This document shows positions 17,757 to 26,495 of a DNA stretch of 64,000 nt, one piece after another (positions within the stretch are counted from its first letter, which is position 1; the number at the start of each line of letters is the position of its first letter). Below the pieces are notes generated by a model. The model was not told where the DNA came from. It searched no databases and was given only the letters and a program-made list of their open reading frames with translations. A program made the translations under genes and the position numbers. Origin of the DNA: an uncultured Devosia sp. GTDB taxonomy: Bacteria > Pseudomonadota > Alphaproteobacteria > Rhizobiales > Devosiaceae. The stretch is from contig NZ_CAUQDV010000001.1 of NCBI RefSeq assembly GCF_963517015.1, positions 2,796,001 to 2,860,000 on the forward strand, in the 5' to 3' direction.

Positions 17757-17906
17757 TTCAGGATTTTCTCGAAGACGGCCAGTTTGCAAACCACCCCAAG
17801 GCGCCGGTCTCCTGCGATCTGCAAACGCAGCGGCCTGTCACCCTTGGTCAACGTCTCGACCCCTGAATTTTGTCCGGGGACGAGAGCACAACGCTTAGGA
17901 GTACCC

Positions 17907-18350
17907 ATGCATTTTCAGTCGATCGTCACAGCCGCCATTGTCGGGATATTGTGCGCCAACCCCGCGTCGGCCAAAACTAAGGACGTCGATGCCTTGTTCC
18001 AGCGTAGCGAACCGGCTCAGGCAACCATGACTTTGACTGAAGAAGGTGACTCCTGGCGCGTCAGGTTTCTCGCTGGAGGTCTTCCCAACGGCGCCGCAAC
18101 GGCCGCCGACTGCGAACTTGAAGCCGTAGGATCGCAAGACAATGATGGCGTCATATCCGCGAGCCTTGTGCCATTCGAGGGTGACATCAATGCGCTCAGC
18201 GCCGCCGATATTGGTGACGATGCTATCGTCATAGAGGTCAATGTGGGCCCCGAGGGTGCCTTTGTGACTGACGCCGGCGCCAGTGCCCGTCACTGCGGCC
18301 TGGGATCATCTATCGATGGCTTTTATCAGCGCGCTGACACTGGCTATTGA
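17907..18350 (+). CDS. Small secreted protein of unknown function
   Basis: The 147-residue protein has a clear Sec signal peptide (residues 1-22, ending NPASA). The mature part is about 125 residues, beta-rich in appearance, and has two cysteines (in ADCELEA and RHCGLG) that could form a disulfide. The start at 17907 is supported by AGGAG eight bases upstream; the longer in-frame reading from 17784 has no signal. I recognise no family. The gene stands alone between a terminator after rsmA and a convergent MFS transporter gene. It is probably a periplasmic or secreted protein. Confidence 0.65.
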   Translation: MHFQSIVTAAIVGILCANPASAKTKDVDALFQRSEPAQATMTLTEEGDSWRVRFLAGGLPNGAATAADCELEAVGSQDNDGVISASLVPFEGDINALSAADIGDDAIVIEVNVGPEGAFVTDAGASARHCGLGSSIDGFYQRADTGY

Positions 18351-18423
18351 ATAGCGCACTGCGCCAGGCGAGGCTGGCTGACCTCCTCGCCATCTGGATG
18401 GTGTGAGCGGAGCCTCGCCGGCG

Positions 18424-19665
18424 TCAGACGCCGGCGGGGGGCTCGGGCGGCTTTTCTGGAATGGAGAGCGGCGCCAGGTGGAACAGGCGGAAAGCGACCA
18501 GCAGGGCGGCAAGTGCCGCACCGCCGCTGACCAGCATGACGCCGTTCCAGCCCCAGGCGGTCCAGGCATGGCCACCCAAGGTGCCCAGCAGCGACGAGCC
18601 GAGGTAATAGGCAAAGAGGTAGATGGCCGAGGCTTGTGCCTTGCCGACCAGGGCCCGGCGCGCCACCCAGGCGCTGGCGATGCCATGGGCGGCGAAGTAG
18701 CCGATGGTCGTGATGGCGAGGCCGAGGATGATCATTGGCGTGGACGGTACCATAGTCAGTGCCACGCCTATGGCCATGGTGAGGACCAGCGTCCAATAGA
18801 CCTTGCGCCTCCCGAGGCGCTGGGCGAGCCCGCCGGCCCAGGTGGAGCTTGCGCTGCCCAGCAGATAGACCAGGAATATGGCCGAGATGACGGTGTGGCT
18901 CAGCGCGAAAGGCGGCAGGGCCAGGCGGAAGCCGGCGTAATTGTAGAGCGTTACAAAGCAGCCCATCAGCAGGAAGGCCGAGAGGAACAGCCAGGGCAGG
19001 CCCTCGTCCCTGAACTGGATGCGGATGAGGCGGCCAAGGTCGCGCAGTCCGAGCCGGCTGCGGGCGGAATTGCGTGGCGTGGGGAGCAGCAGGACGACAG
19101 CGATGGCGGCGGCGGCGATCATTATGCCTAGCACCAGCAGGGCGGGTCGCCAGGTGATCCAATCCGCGAGAACGCCGGAGATCAGCCGGCCGGACATGCC
19201 ACCGATGGCCGTGCCGCCAATATAGAGGCCCATGGAGAAGCCGAGCGCGTCTGGATCCAACTCTTCGGCCAGATAGACCATGGCGACACCCGGCAGGCCG
19301 GAGAGGGTTATGCCCATCAGGGTGCGGATGACGATCAGCGATTGCCAATTAGGCGCAAAGGGCAGAGCCAGGCCAAGAAAGCCAGTGATCAGGATGGCCC
19401 AGACCATCAGCGGCTTGCGCCCTACCCTGTCGGATACCAGGCTGGCGAACAGCAGGGAGACCGCCAGAGTTGCGGTGGTGACCGAAAGCGAGAGCGAACT
19501 GGCGCCGGCATCGAGAGCAAATTCCTCGGCAAAGATCGGCAGCAGGGGCTGGACCGAATAGAGCGTGGCAAAGATCGCAAAGGCCGACAGGAAGAAAGCG
19601 ATATTGGCCCGGCGGAATTCGGGCGTATGGCGGCGGATAACGGTGGGAAGCTGGGACTCGACCAT
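18424..19665 (-). CDS. MFS transporter, drug/arabinose-efflux-like (YnfM type)
   Basis: This 413-residue inner-membrane transporter has twelve predicted helices in two halves. The loop motif SDRVGRKPLM between helices 2 and 3 is the standard MFS motif A, and a weaker copy (AQRLGRRKVYW) occurs in the second half. Phrases such as GLPGVAMVYLAEE and GGTAIGGMSGRLISGVLAD resemble the YnfM/YdhP-like exporter group, whose substrates are often unknown. It ends with a proline-rich tail (IPEKPPEPPAGV). Located downstream of gmk on the same strand with 134 bases between them, it may have its own promoter. Substrate is not assignable. Confidence 0.85.
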   Translation of the reverse strand: MVESQLPTVIRRHTPEFRRANIAFFLSAFAIFATLYSVQPLLPIFAEEFALDAGASSLSLSVTTATLAVSLLFASLVSDRVGRKPLMVWAILITGFLGLALPFAPNWQSLIVIRTLMGITLSGLPGVAMVYLAEELDPDALGFSMGLYIGGTAIGGMSGRLISGVLADWITWRPALLVLGIMIAAAAIAVVLLLPTPRNSARSRLGLRDLGRLIRIQFRDEGLPWLFLSAFLLMGCFVTLYNYAGFRLALPPFALSHTVISAIFLVYLLGSASSTWAGGLAQRLGRRKVYWTLVLTMAIGVALTMVPSTPMIILGLAITTIGYFAAHGIASAWVARRALVGKAQASAIYLFAYYLGSSLLGTLGGHAWTAWGWNGVMLVSGGAALAALLVAFRLFHLAPLSIPEKPPEPPAGV

Positions 19666-19799
19666 TTCAGCCCAGTCTATGCGCGCTGCTGGTAGACTGC
19701 ATAGGCCGCGTTGCCGCTGCGGCCAAATGCTCTTGCCATTCGGCCATTGGCCTCATGGCTTCATATCGCGCCACCGGCACGATTCCCCTTCGGGACCTT

Positions 19800-20438
19800 T
19801 CACATCGCGTCGATCTGACCTTGCAAGTCCCTGACGAAGCTCGGCAAATTCATCTGACGTTCGCGTTCGAGGCGGGAGGAGGCGAGGATGGAGCGGACGC
19901 GGGTGGTGGAGGCTTCGAGGTCTTCATTGACGATGACATAGTCATATTCGCCGAAGTGATCCATTTCGCGACGGGCGTTCTGGAGACGCTTTTCGATGGT
20001 GCCGACGGAGTCCTGGGCACGGCGTTCGAGGCGGGCGCGGAGTTCCTTGATGGTGGGCGGCAGGATGAACACCGTCACCATGTCCTTGCGGCTGTTCTTG
20101 TAGAGCTGCAGTGTGCCCTGGTAGTCGATGTCGAAAAGAATGTCGTTGCCGGCGGCCAGTTGCTCTTCGACCTTGGCGCGCGGCGTGCCGTAGAAATTGC
20201 CGTGCACTTCAGCGGATTCCAGCAGTTCGCCATCTTCCTGCATGCGCTTGAAGGTCTCGACGTCGATGAAATAGTAGTGCTTGCCGTCAACCTCGTCGGT
20301 GCGGCGGGCACGCGTGGTCACCGAGACCGACAGCTTGATATTGGGATCGGCGCCAAACAGGGCGCGGGAAATCGACGACTTGCCTGCCCCAGAGGGCGAA
20401 GCGATGACCAGCATGACGCCACGGCGCTGAAATTCCAT
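19800..20438 (-). CDS. gmk: Guanylate kinase
   Basis: Gmk phosphorylates GMP to GDP with ATP, linking guaA/guaB products to nucleotide pools. The P-loop SPSGAGKSS near the N-terminus, SVSVTTRARRTDEVDGKHYYFI (the GMP-binding region) and ILFDIDYQGTLQL are all present. Three starts are possible: TTG 20447, ATG 20444 and ATG 20438. I choose 20438 because AGGA lies nine bases upstream, an ideal spacing, giving 212 residues. The gene follows yicC closely, and yicC overlaps mltG, so mltG-yicC-gmk form a minus-strand unit. This gene order is common in Rhizobiales. Confidence 0.95.
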   Translation of the reverse strand: MEFQRRGVMLVIASPSGAGKSSISRALFGADPNIKLSVSVTTRARRTDEVDGKHYYFIDVETFKRMQEDGELLESAEVHGNFYGTPRAKVEEQLAAGNDILFDIDYQGTLQLYKNSRKDMVTVFILPPTIKELRARLERRAQDSVGTIEKRLQNARREMDHFGEYDYVIVNEDLEASTTRVRSILASSRLERERQMNLPSFVRDLQGQIDAM

Positions 20439-20449
20439 CGCCATCAATC

Positions 20450-21337
20450 CTATTCGATATTCTGCACTTGTTCGCGTAGTTGATCGATCGCCGCCTTGAG
20501 GTCAAGGCCGATGGCGGTCAGGTCCACGGCATTGGATTTGCTGCAGAGCGTATTGGCCTCGCGATTGAATTCCTGCGCCAGGAAATCGAGCTTGCGGCCC
20601 ACGGCGCCACCGTTGCGGATCAGCTGGCGAGCAGCCGCGATATGGGCGGTGAGGCGATCGAGCTCTTCGCGGATATCGGCTTTGGTTGCTAGCAACAGGG
20701 CTTCCTGCGCGAGGCGATCCTCGGACAGGGACGTGTCCGCAGATAGGTCAGCAATCTGCTGGCGAAGTTTTGCCAGAATGGTGTCGCGGCTGCGGGCCGG
20801 ATGGGCTTCGGCGCGGGCAACCAGTTTCTCGACCTCGTCGAGCCGCGTCAGGAGAACCTGCGCGATCTGGGTGCCTTCCTGGCGGCGGGTGACGGCCAGG
20901 TCGACCAGAGCCTGCGAGACGGTGGAGAGCACGGCCAGTTGCGGACCCTCGCCCCATTCTCCCTGCCGCTCGCCGCGCTGTTCGAGGATGCCGGGCAGAC
21001 CAAGTATGCCATCAAGGCTGGGCGGCATGGCATCGACCTGTCCCTTGAGCTCGCTGATGGCCGCCAGAACGGTTTCCAGCGCCTTGCGATTGAGGACGAG
21101 GTCTTCGCTGCCGGTTTCGTACTGGACGTTGAGGTTGAGCGTTACCGAGCCACGCGTCAGCGTTTCGGTGATGAGCTGGCGAATTCTGCCCTCCAGCGCA
21201 TCAAGGCCGGGCGCCAGCCGCAGGCGAATGTCGAGCCCCCTGCCGTTGACCGTCTTGACCTCACAGACGAAGCTGGCGCCACGCACGCCGCCGCTGGCGC
21301 GGGCATAACCGGTCATGCTGGCAAGGGACTGGGTCAC
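20450..21337 (-). CDS. yicC: YicC family protein (endoribonuclease-type)
   Basis: The YicC family is a conserved stress-related group recently described as endoribonucleases. The 295 residues start SLASMTGYARA and contain FVCEVKTVNGRGLDIRLRL, typical of the N-terminal domain. The C-terminal region has KLDFLAQEFNREANTLCSKS, the diagnostic DUF1732 segment. A GTG start at 21337 overlaps the mltG stop (GTGA). It is followed 11 bases later by gmk, an association seen in many bacteria. Cytoplasmic; the RNA target in this organism is unknown. Confidence 0.93.
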   Translation of the reverse strand: MTQSLASMTGYARASGGVRGASFVCEVKTVNGRGLDIRLRLAPGLDALEGRIRQLITETLTRGSVTLNLNVQYETGSEDLVLNRKALETVLAAISELKGQVDAMPPSLDGILGLPGILEQRGERQGEWGEGPQLAVLSTVSQALVDLAVTRRQEGTQIAQVLLTRLDEVEKLVARAEAHPARSRDTILAKLRQQIADLSADTSLSEDRLAQEALLLATKADIREELDRLTAHIAAARQLIRNGGAVGRKLDFLAQEFNREANTLCSKSNAVDLTAIGLDLKAAIDQLREQVQNIE

Positions 21338-22428
21338 GGGGCAGCCTCGCCAGCCTCCTCCGCCTCCAGAGCCTGACGCGCGTCTTCGGCCTGCTGTGCG
21401 GCTTCGTCCATGATGCGGCGATACTGGGCAACGTTCTGCTGATGCTCGGCATAGGTCTCGGCGAAGACGTGGCCTTCGCGCGGGGTCGCGCCCTTGGCGA
21501 CGAAGTAGAGATAGTCGTGGCTATCGGGATTGGCGACAGCCTTGAGGGAGTCGATGCCCGGATTGGCGATGGGCGTCGGCGGCAGACCATTGATCTGGTA
21601 GGTGTTATAGGGCGTCTCGGCGTCGATTTCCGAACGGCGCAGGCCGCGGCCCAGCGTCGACTGGCCCTTGGTGATGCCATAGATGATGGTTGGGTCAGAC
21701 TGCAGGCGCATGCCTTCGCGCAGTCGATTGACGAAGACAGCGGCCACCTGCGGACGCTCGCTGGCGACGCCGGTTTCCTTTTCGACGATCGAGGCCAGCA
21801 CGACGAGTTGCTCAGGCGTTTCGATCGGCAGGTCGGCCTCGCGACCCTCCCAGACAGCAGCCAGTTCGGTGGCCATGGCCGTCTGCATCTTGTCGAGCAC
21901 GGACTGGCGGGTGTCGCCGGGGATGTAGTCATAGCTGCCCGGCAAGATCGAGCCCTCGGCCGGGAGCGAGGAGATTTCGCCTACGATATTGGTATCGTCG
22001 TTGAGGCGTTGCACCACTTCCCAGGACGACCAGCCCTCGGGAATCACCACGGCGTAGCGGATGGGATTGCCGGTGGTCAGCTCGGTCAGGATTTCGGACA
22101 TGCTGGCGCCGGCCGGAATGCGGAAGTCGCCCTGCTTGATGGTGCCGGAGGTTTCAGAAACGCGACTGCCGACCTGGAAAATATACTGATTGGAGATCAG
22201 GCCCTGCTCTTCCAGGCGCGGCGCGATGGACGACAGGCCCGATCCGGCTTCGACGCGGAACGTGGTTTCCTCGCGCGTGGGGCCGTCGCCGTAGAACTGG
22301 GATGCGCCATAGATGACCACGCCGCCAGCAATCAGCAGGCCGAGCACCAGCAGCGACAAAAGTCCGTTGAGGATATCAAGGAAGCCATTGCGGGAGCGGC
22401 GGCGGCGCCTCTGCTTGCGGTCATTCAT
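21334..22428 (-). CDS. mltG: Endolytic murein transglycosylase MltG
   Basis: MltG cleaves nascent glycan strands at the inner membrane and is thought to set strand length. The 364-residue protein has a highly basic N-terminus (RKQRRRRRSRN), one membrane segment (about 17-40) and a LysM-like region. The YceG catalytic domain has LASIVEKETG (residues around 212-220, containing the catalytic glutamate) and NTYQINGLPPTPIANPG. A Gln/Ala/Glu-rich tail ends the protein. Its stop overlaps the yicC start. The gene lies downstream of fabF with 211 bases between, a conserved neighbourhood (fabF-mltG) in Proteobacteria. Confidence 0.95.
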   Translation of the reverse strand: MNDRKQRRRRRSRNGFLDILNGLLSLLVLGLLIAGGVVIYGASQFYGDGPTREETTFRVEAGSGLSSIAPRLEEQGLISNQYIFQVGSRVSETSGTIKQGDFRIPAGASMSEILTELTTGNPIRYAVVIPEGWSSWEVVQRLNDDTNIVGEISSLPAEGSILPGSYDYIPGDTRQSVLDKMQTAMATELAAVWEGREADLPIETPEQLVVLASIVEKETGVASERPQVAAVFVNRLREGMRLQSDPTIIYGITKGQSTLGRGLRRSEIDAETPYNTYQINGLPPTPIANPGIDSLKAVANPDSHDYLYFVAKGATPREGHVFAETYAEHQQNVAQYRRIMDEAAQQAEDARQALEAEEAGEAAP

Positions 22429-22580
22429 CGTGCTGGGTCACCTTCGAAGCCCGGATCAATCGGCCGGGTCTTGTCATTGCTTTGAGTCAGCCTCATGGCC
22501 GGCGCATTGTTGACAATGCGTTAACGCAAAGACAAGGGGCATGGCGCAGCGGGGCGGCTCTATCCACGGATGATGCCACC

Positions 22581-22612
22581 AAAGCAAAAGACCCGCAGCG
22601 AGGCTGCGGGTC
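22581..22612 (-). terminator. Rho-independent terminator after fabF
   Basis: A perfect ten-base-pair stem (GACCCGCAGC at 22590-22599 with GCTGCGGGTC at 22603-22612, loop GAG) is followed on the minus strand by TTTTGCTTT. It is 27 bases past the fabF stop, so it separates the fab operon from mltG-yicC-gmk. Confidence 0.88.
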
Positions 22613-22639
22613 TCAAAATTCAGATTTTCCAAAAGCGGC

Positions 22640-23908
22640 TTAGCCGACTTTTCTCATCACCAAGCTGGCATTGGTGCCGCCGAAGCCGAAGCTGTTCGAG
22701 AGCGCCACGTTGATCTCTTTCTTGAAAGCCTTGTGGGGCACAAGATTGATCTCGGTCTCGACGGAAGGATTGTCGAGATTGAGCGTGGGCGGGGCAATGC
22801 CGTCGCGCATGGCGAGCAGGCAGAAGATGGCTTCCACCGAACCGGCAGCACCCAGCAGGTGGCCGATGGAGGATTTGGTCGAGCTCATGACGGCCTTGGG
22901 GGCAGCATCGCCCAGCACGCGGGTGACTGCGCCCAGTTCGATCTCGTCGCCAAGCGGCGTCGAGGTGCCGTGGGCGTTGATATAGTCGATCTCGGAGGCG
23001 TCGATGCCGGCGCGCTTGATCGCTGCGCTCATGGCACGGAAACCACCATTGCCGTCTGGCGCCGGGGCGGTGATGTGATAGGCATCGCCCGACAGGCCAT
23101 AACCGATGACTTCGCCATAGATCTTGGCGCCGCGGGCCTTGGCGCGCTCGTAGTCTTCGAGCACGACGATGCCGGCGCCTTCGCCCATGACGAAACCGTC
23201 GCGGTCCTTGTCATAGGGGCGGGAAGCCGCGGTGGGATTGTCGTTGAAGCCGGTCGATAGCGCGCGGGCGGCAGCAAAGCCGGCCAGCGAGATGCGGTTG
23301 ACGCAGCCTTCGGCACCACCGGCAACCATCACGTCGGCATCGCCCAGGGCGATCAGACGGGCGGCATCGCCAATGGCGTGTGCGCCAGTGGAGCAGGCCG
23401 TGACCACGGAGTGGTTGGGGCCCTTGAAGCCATAGCGGATCGAGACCTGGCCAGAAGCGAGGTTGATCAGACGGCCGGGAATAAAGAAGGGGCTGATGCG
23501 GCGCGGACCCTTTTCATGCAGGGTAATCGACGCATCGTAAATGCCGCCGAGGCCGCCAATGCCCGAGCCGATCAAAACGCCAGTGCGCTCCTGATCTTCC
23601 TGGTTCTGGGGCTCGACGCCGGCATCTTGAACGGCCTGGGCGGCGGCAGCCATCGCGTAAACGATGAAGTCGTCGACCTTGCGCTGTTCCTTGGTGTCCA
23701 TCCACTCATCTGGATTGTACTTGCCGTCGGCGTAGTCGCCGCGCGGCAAGCAATGAGCGATCTGGCAGGCAAGGTCATCGACCTGGAATTCATCGATGCG
23801 CCTGGCACCACTTTTACCGGCCAGGATATTGGCCCAGGTGGTTTCAACTCCGCAGCCGAGAGGGGTAACAAGACCCAGCCCGGTTACGACAACGCGGCGT
23901 AATTCCAT
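22640..23908 (-). CDS. fabF: 3-oxoacyl-[acyl-carrier-protein] synthase II
   Basis: FabF condenses acyl-ACP with malonyl-ACP in fatty acid elongation. The 422 residues carry the Cys-His-His triad: Cys172 in TACSTGAHAIG, His313 in NAHGTST and His350 in SSIGHLLGA. The C-terminal NSFGFGGTNASL completes the pattern. ATG 23908 is preferred over the TTG at 23914 because AGGA lies nine bases upstream of the ATG. It follows acpP by 21 bases and shares its operon, acpP-fabF being one of the most conserved pairs in bacteria. Cytoplasmic homodimer in the known family. Confidence 0.98.
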   Translation of the reverse strand: MELRRVVVTGLGLVTPLGCGVETTWANILAGKSGARRIDEFQVDDLACQIAHCLPRGDYADGKYNPDEWMDTKEQRKVDDFIVYAMAAAAQAVQDAGVEPQNQEDQERTGVLIGSGIGGLGGIYDASITLHEKGPRRISPFFIPGRLINLASGQVSIRYGFKGPNHSVVTACSTGAHAIGDAARLIALGDADVMVAGGAEGCVNRISLAGFAAARALSTGFNDNPTAASRPYDKDRDGFVMGEGAGIVVLEDYERAKARGAKIYGEVIGYGLSGDAYHITAPAPDGNGGFRAMSAAIKRAGIDASEIDYINAHGTSTPLGDEIELGAVTRVLGDAAPKAVMSSTKSSIGHLLGAAGSVEAIFCLLAMRDGIAPPTLNLDNPSVETEINLVPHKAFKKEINVALSNSFGFGGTNASLVMRKVG

Positions 23909-23929
23909 GGTCAATGATCCTATCGGCTC

Positions 23930-24166
23930 TTAGCCGACAGCCTTGGTGAGGAAGGAGACGGCATCGCCGAAGGTCTGAATCGACTCGGCTGCGTCATCGG
24001 GGATTTCCACCGAGAATTCTTCTTCGAACGCCATCACCAGTTCGACCTGGTCAAGGGAGTCGGCACCCAGATCGTCGATGAAGCTGGCCTTCTCGACAAC
24101 CTTCTCGGCATCCACATTGAGGTGTTCCACAACGATCTTGCGGACCCGATCAGCGACATCGCTCAT
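23930..24166 (-). CDS. acpP: Acyl carrier protein
   Basis: ACP carries growing acyl chains on a phosphopantetheine arm. The 78-residue acidic protein has the modification site Ser37 in GADSLDQVELVMA and the usual four-helix layout. The start MSDVADRVRKIVVEHL is canonical, with AAGGAAG upstream. It precedes fabF by 21 bases. A good promoter (24205-24233) lies directly upstream, so it can be expressed independently of fabD-fabG, in keeping with its normally very high level. Confidence 0.99.
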   Translation of the reverse strand: MSDVADRVRKIVVEHLNVDAEKVVEKASFIDDLGADSLDQVELVMAFEEEFSVEIPDDAAESIQTFGDAVSFLTKAVG

Positions 24167-24204
24167 ATTAGACTTCCTTTTTCGAAATCGAGGTTTCGTT
24201 TCGC

Positions 24205-24233
24205 TTCTTATTGGCGGAGTGCCAAATCTTCAA
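24205..24233 (-). promoter_or_regulatory. Promoter for acpP-fabF
   Basis: On the minus strand TTGAAG (24228-24233) and TAAGAA (24205-24210) are separated by exactly 17 bases, about 40 bases upstream of the acpP start. The spacing and position fit a sigma-70-type promoter. Confidence 0.55.
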
Positions 24234-24405
24234 GCGCCGTGTTGGCTGACTGCGGCAATGTAGGCGTGCTTTTCAGCGCCCGCAAGGCAGCCAGAACATG
24301 GCGCGACGGCGGCGATTAGCACAGGAAATGCTGCTTTCAGAAGTCAGTTCCCCGGTTTTCAACGGGAATCCGGCCATTTGGCGGCGTTTTCCTGCACCTT
24401 TAGCC

Positions 24406-25143
24406 TTAAATCATGGCCATGCCGCCATTGATGTTGAGCGTATGGCCGGTGATGTAACCTGCGGCATCGCTGGCCAGAAATACCGTAGCAGCCGCAATTT
24501 CTTCGGCCGTGCCGAGGCGTCCGGCGGGCACCGACGAGAGGATCGACTCGCGCTGCTTGTCATTGAGCTCGTCAGTCATGGCCGAGGCGATGAAGCCCGG
24601 CGCGATGGAATTGACGGTGATGCCACGGCTGGCCACTTCATGGGCGAGCGCCTTGTTCATGCCGATGAGGCCGGCCTTGGAGGCGGCGTAATTGCCCTGC
24701 CCCGGGTTACCCATGACGCCGACCACCGAGGAAATGCCGATGATGCGGCCGAAGCGCTGCTTCATCATTCCGCGCAGCACGGCGCGGTTGAGATGGAAGG
24801 CAGCGGTCAGGTTAACCGCTATGACCTCGTCCCATTCCTCGTCCTTCATGCGCATGAAGAGATTGTCGCGGGTCATGCCGGCATTGTTGACGAGAATGTC
24901 GAGGCCGCCCATGGCCGCTTCGGCAGCCGGAACGAGCTTGTCGACTTCATCGAGCTTGCTGAGATTGGCGGGGAGAATCGGGCAATCCACCCCGATTTCC
25001 TTCTGGGTATCTTCGAGCGCGCCAACGCGGGTGCCGGACAGGGCAACGGTCGCGCCGGCGGCGGCCAGGGCCTTGGCGATTTCGCGGCCGATGCCGCCGC
25101 TGGCGCCAGTGACCAATGCGCGTTTGCCAGTCAGATCAAACAT
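24406..25143 (-). CDS. fabG: 3-oxoacyl-[acyl-carrier-protein] reductase
   Basis: FabG reduces 3-ketoacyl-ACP with NADPH. The 245-residue short-chain dehydrogenase has the cofactor loop TGASGGIG (12-19), the NNAG motif (LVNNAGMTRDN), and the active-site Tyr152 and Lys156 in NYAASK. The start MFDLTGKRALVTGA is typical. It lies 20 bases downstream of fabD on the same strand and 239 bases upstream of acpP. The tandem fabD-fabG-acpP-fabF arrangement makes FabG far more likely than a generic SDR. Confidence 0.97.
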   Translation of the reverse strand: MFDLTGKRALVTGASGGIGREIAKALAAAGATVALSGTRVGALEDTQKEIGVDCPILPANLSKLDEVDKLVPAAEAAMGGLDILVNNAGMTRDNLFMRMKDEEWDEVIAVNLTAAFHLNRAVLRGMMKQRFGRIIGISSVVGVMGNPGQGNYAASKAGLIGMNKALAHEVASRGITVNSIAPGFIASAMTDELNDKQRESILSSVPAGRLGTAEEIAAATVFLASDAAGYITGHTLNINGGMAMI

Positions 25144-25163
25144 TTAATGCTCCCAAGTGGAGA

Positions 25164-26141
25164 TTATGATTCAAGCTCTTGAGGGTTTGAATCAGGAATG
25201 AGTTCAGCGACGAAGGCGTCGATATCGGCCGGGGTGCCGACGGCATTGGCCGTGGCTTCCGCGTTGATGCGCTTGGCAAGGCCAGTGAGGACCTTGCCGG
25301 TGCCCAGTTCGGTCAGGTGGGTGACACCACCGTCGCCGGTCAGCCAGGTGACGCTTTCGGTCCAGCGCACGACGCCGGTGACCTGCTCGACCAGACGCTG
25401 GCGGATATCGGCCGGGTCGGTGATTGGGGTTGCCAGAACATTGGCGACCAGCGGCACGACGGGCGCGTTCATGGTGACTTCGCCGAGTGCGGCCTGCATG
25501 GCTTCGGCGGCGGGCTGCATCAACGAGCAATGGAAGGGTGCAGAAACCGGAAGGAGCAGAGCGCGTTTGGCGCCCTTGGCCTTGGCAATCTCGACGGCGC
25601 GCTCGACGGCTGCGGTGGCGCCGGAGACGACGACCTGGCCGGGGGCATTGTCATTGGCGACGTCGCAGACATCGCCTTGTGCAGCTTCCGCGGCGACGGC
25701 CTTGGCGGTATCGAGATCGAGACCAAGAAGAGCTGCCATGGCGCCATGGCCGACCGGCACGGCCTTCTGCATGGCCTGGCCGCGGGTCTTGAGCAGGCGA
25801 GCGGCATCAGCGATCGAGAAGGTGCCGGCAGCAGCAAGGGCGGAATATTCGCCCAACGAGTGGCCGGCGACGTAGGCGGCATGGTCCACCAGCTTGACGC
25901 CCTTGGTTTCGAGCACGCGCATCACGGCCATGGAAACGGCCATCAGGGCCGGCTGGGCATTTTCGGTCAGGCGCAGGATATCATCGGGCCCTTCGAACAT
26001 GATGGCCGAAAGGCGCTGGCCCAGGGCCTCGTCGACTTCCTGGAAGACGGCGCGGGCCTCGGGATAGGCCGCAGCCAGATCCTTGCCCATGCCGACGGCC
26101 TGGCTACCCTGCCCCGGAAAGGTGAATGCGCGCTTGGTCAT
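25164..26141 (-). CDS. fabD: Malonyl CoA-acyl carrier protein transacylase
   Basis: FabD moves the malonyl group from CoA to ACP, supplying elongation. The 325 residues begin with the family pattern AFTFPGQGSQAVGMGKDL and contain the nucleophile Ser95 in GHSLGEYSALAAAG. The distal histidine lies in SAPFHCSLM. The length is normal for the family (about 310-320). It is the first gene of the fabD-fabG-acpP-fabF run. A weak promoter-like pair (CTGGAC, 17 bases, TCTAAC) occurs in the 40 bases upstream on the minus strand. Confidence 0.97.
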   Translation of the reverse strand: MTKRAFTFPGQGSQAVGMGKDLAAAYPEARAVFQEVDEALGQRLSAIMFEGPDDILRLTENAQPALMAVSMAVMRVLETKGVKLVDHAAYVAGHSLGEYSALAAAGTFSIADAARLLKTRGQAMQKAVPVGHGAMAALLGLDLDTAKAVAAEAAQGDVCDVANDNAPGQVVVSGATAAVERAVEIAKAKGAKRALLLPVSAPFHCSLMQPAAEAMQAALGEVTMNAPVVPLVANVLATPITDPADIRQRLVEQVTGVVRWTESVTWLTGDGGVTHLTELGTGKVLTGLAKRINAEATANAVGTPADIDAFVAELIPDSNPQELES

Positions 26142-26249
26142 CGATCGGCCCTCGGTTTTGTTCAGTTAGACAATCCGCAGGGGGAGTGTCCAGTTGCGCG
26201 GCGTTTGAGCGGGAGTGTGCGGCGGAGTCAAGGCAGACGCGCCCTGTTA

Positions 26250-26284
26250 TTGTGGAGTGCATCATCTGATGCTATTTTTGATGC
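26250..26284 (+). promoter_or_regulatory. vapBC promoter with palindromic operator
   Basis: TTGTGG (26250-26255) and TATTTT (26273-26278) are separated by 17 bases. The spacer ends with the perfect palindrome GCATCATCTGATGC (26259-26272), and a third TGATGC half-site follows at 26279-26284. The position suits VapB/VapBC autoregulation, as is known for this toxin-antitoxin class. Confidence 0.6.
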
Positions 26285-26300
26285 AACCCAGGAGGCGTCG

Positions 26301-26495
26301 ATGCGCACTACCGTAACTATTGACGATAAGTTGCTTGAGGACGCCAAAGAGATCTCCGGAATAAAAGAGACGTCCGCCTTGGTGAAGCAGGCGTTGACGC
26401 AGCTTGTGCACCGCGAGGCGTCCCGGCAGTTGGCCGCGATGGGCGGCACTGAGCCCAACCTCGTCACGCCACCGCGTCGTAGATTTCCGGAATGA
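26301..26495 (+). CDS. vapB: VapB-type antitoxin
   Basis: This 64-residue protein is the likely antitoxin of a type II VapBC module. The N-terminal half (MRTTVTIDDKLLEDAKEISG) has the beta strand and helices of a ribbon-helix-helix DNA-binding fold of the VapB (DUF2191-like) group. The C-terminal tail is short, basic and proline-containing, as toxin-wrapping tails often are. GGAGG lies six bases upstream of the ATG. The stop overlaps the vapC start (ATGA), so the pair is translationally coupled. A palindromic operator and promoter lie directly upstream, consistent with autorepression. Confidence 0.88.
   Translation: MRTTVTIDDKLLEDAKEISGIKETSALVKQALTQLVHREASRQLAAMGGTEPNLVTPPRRRFPE

Noticed and set aside
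18367..18391. GGCGAGG/CCTCGCC hairpin between the small secreted protein and the MFS gene
   Set aside because: It has no T-run on either strand; termination is possible but the evidence is too weak to call.
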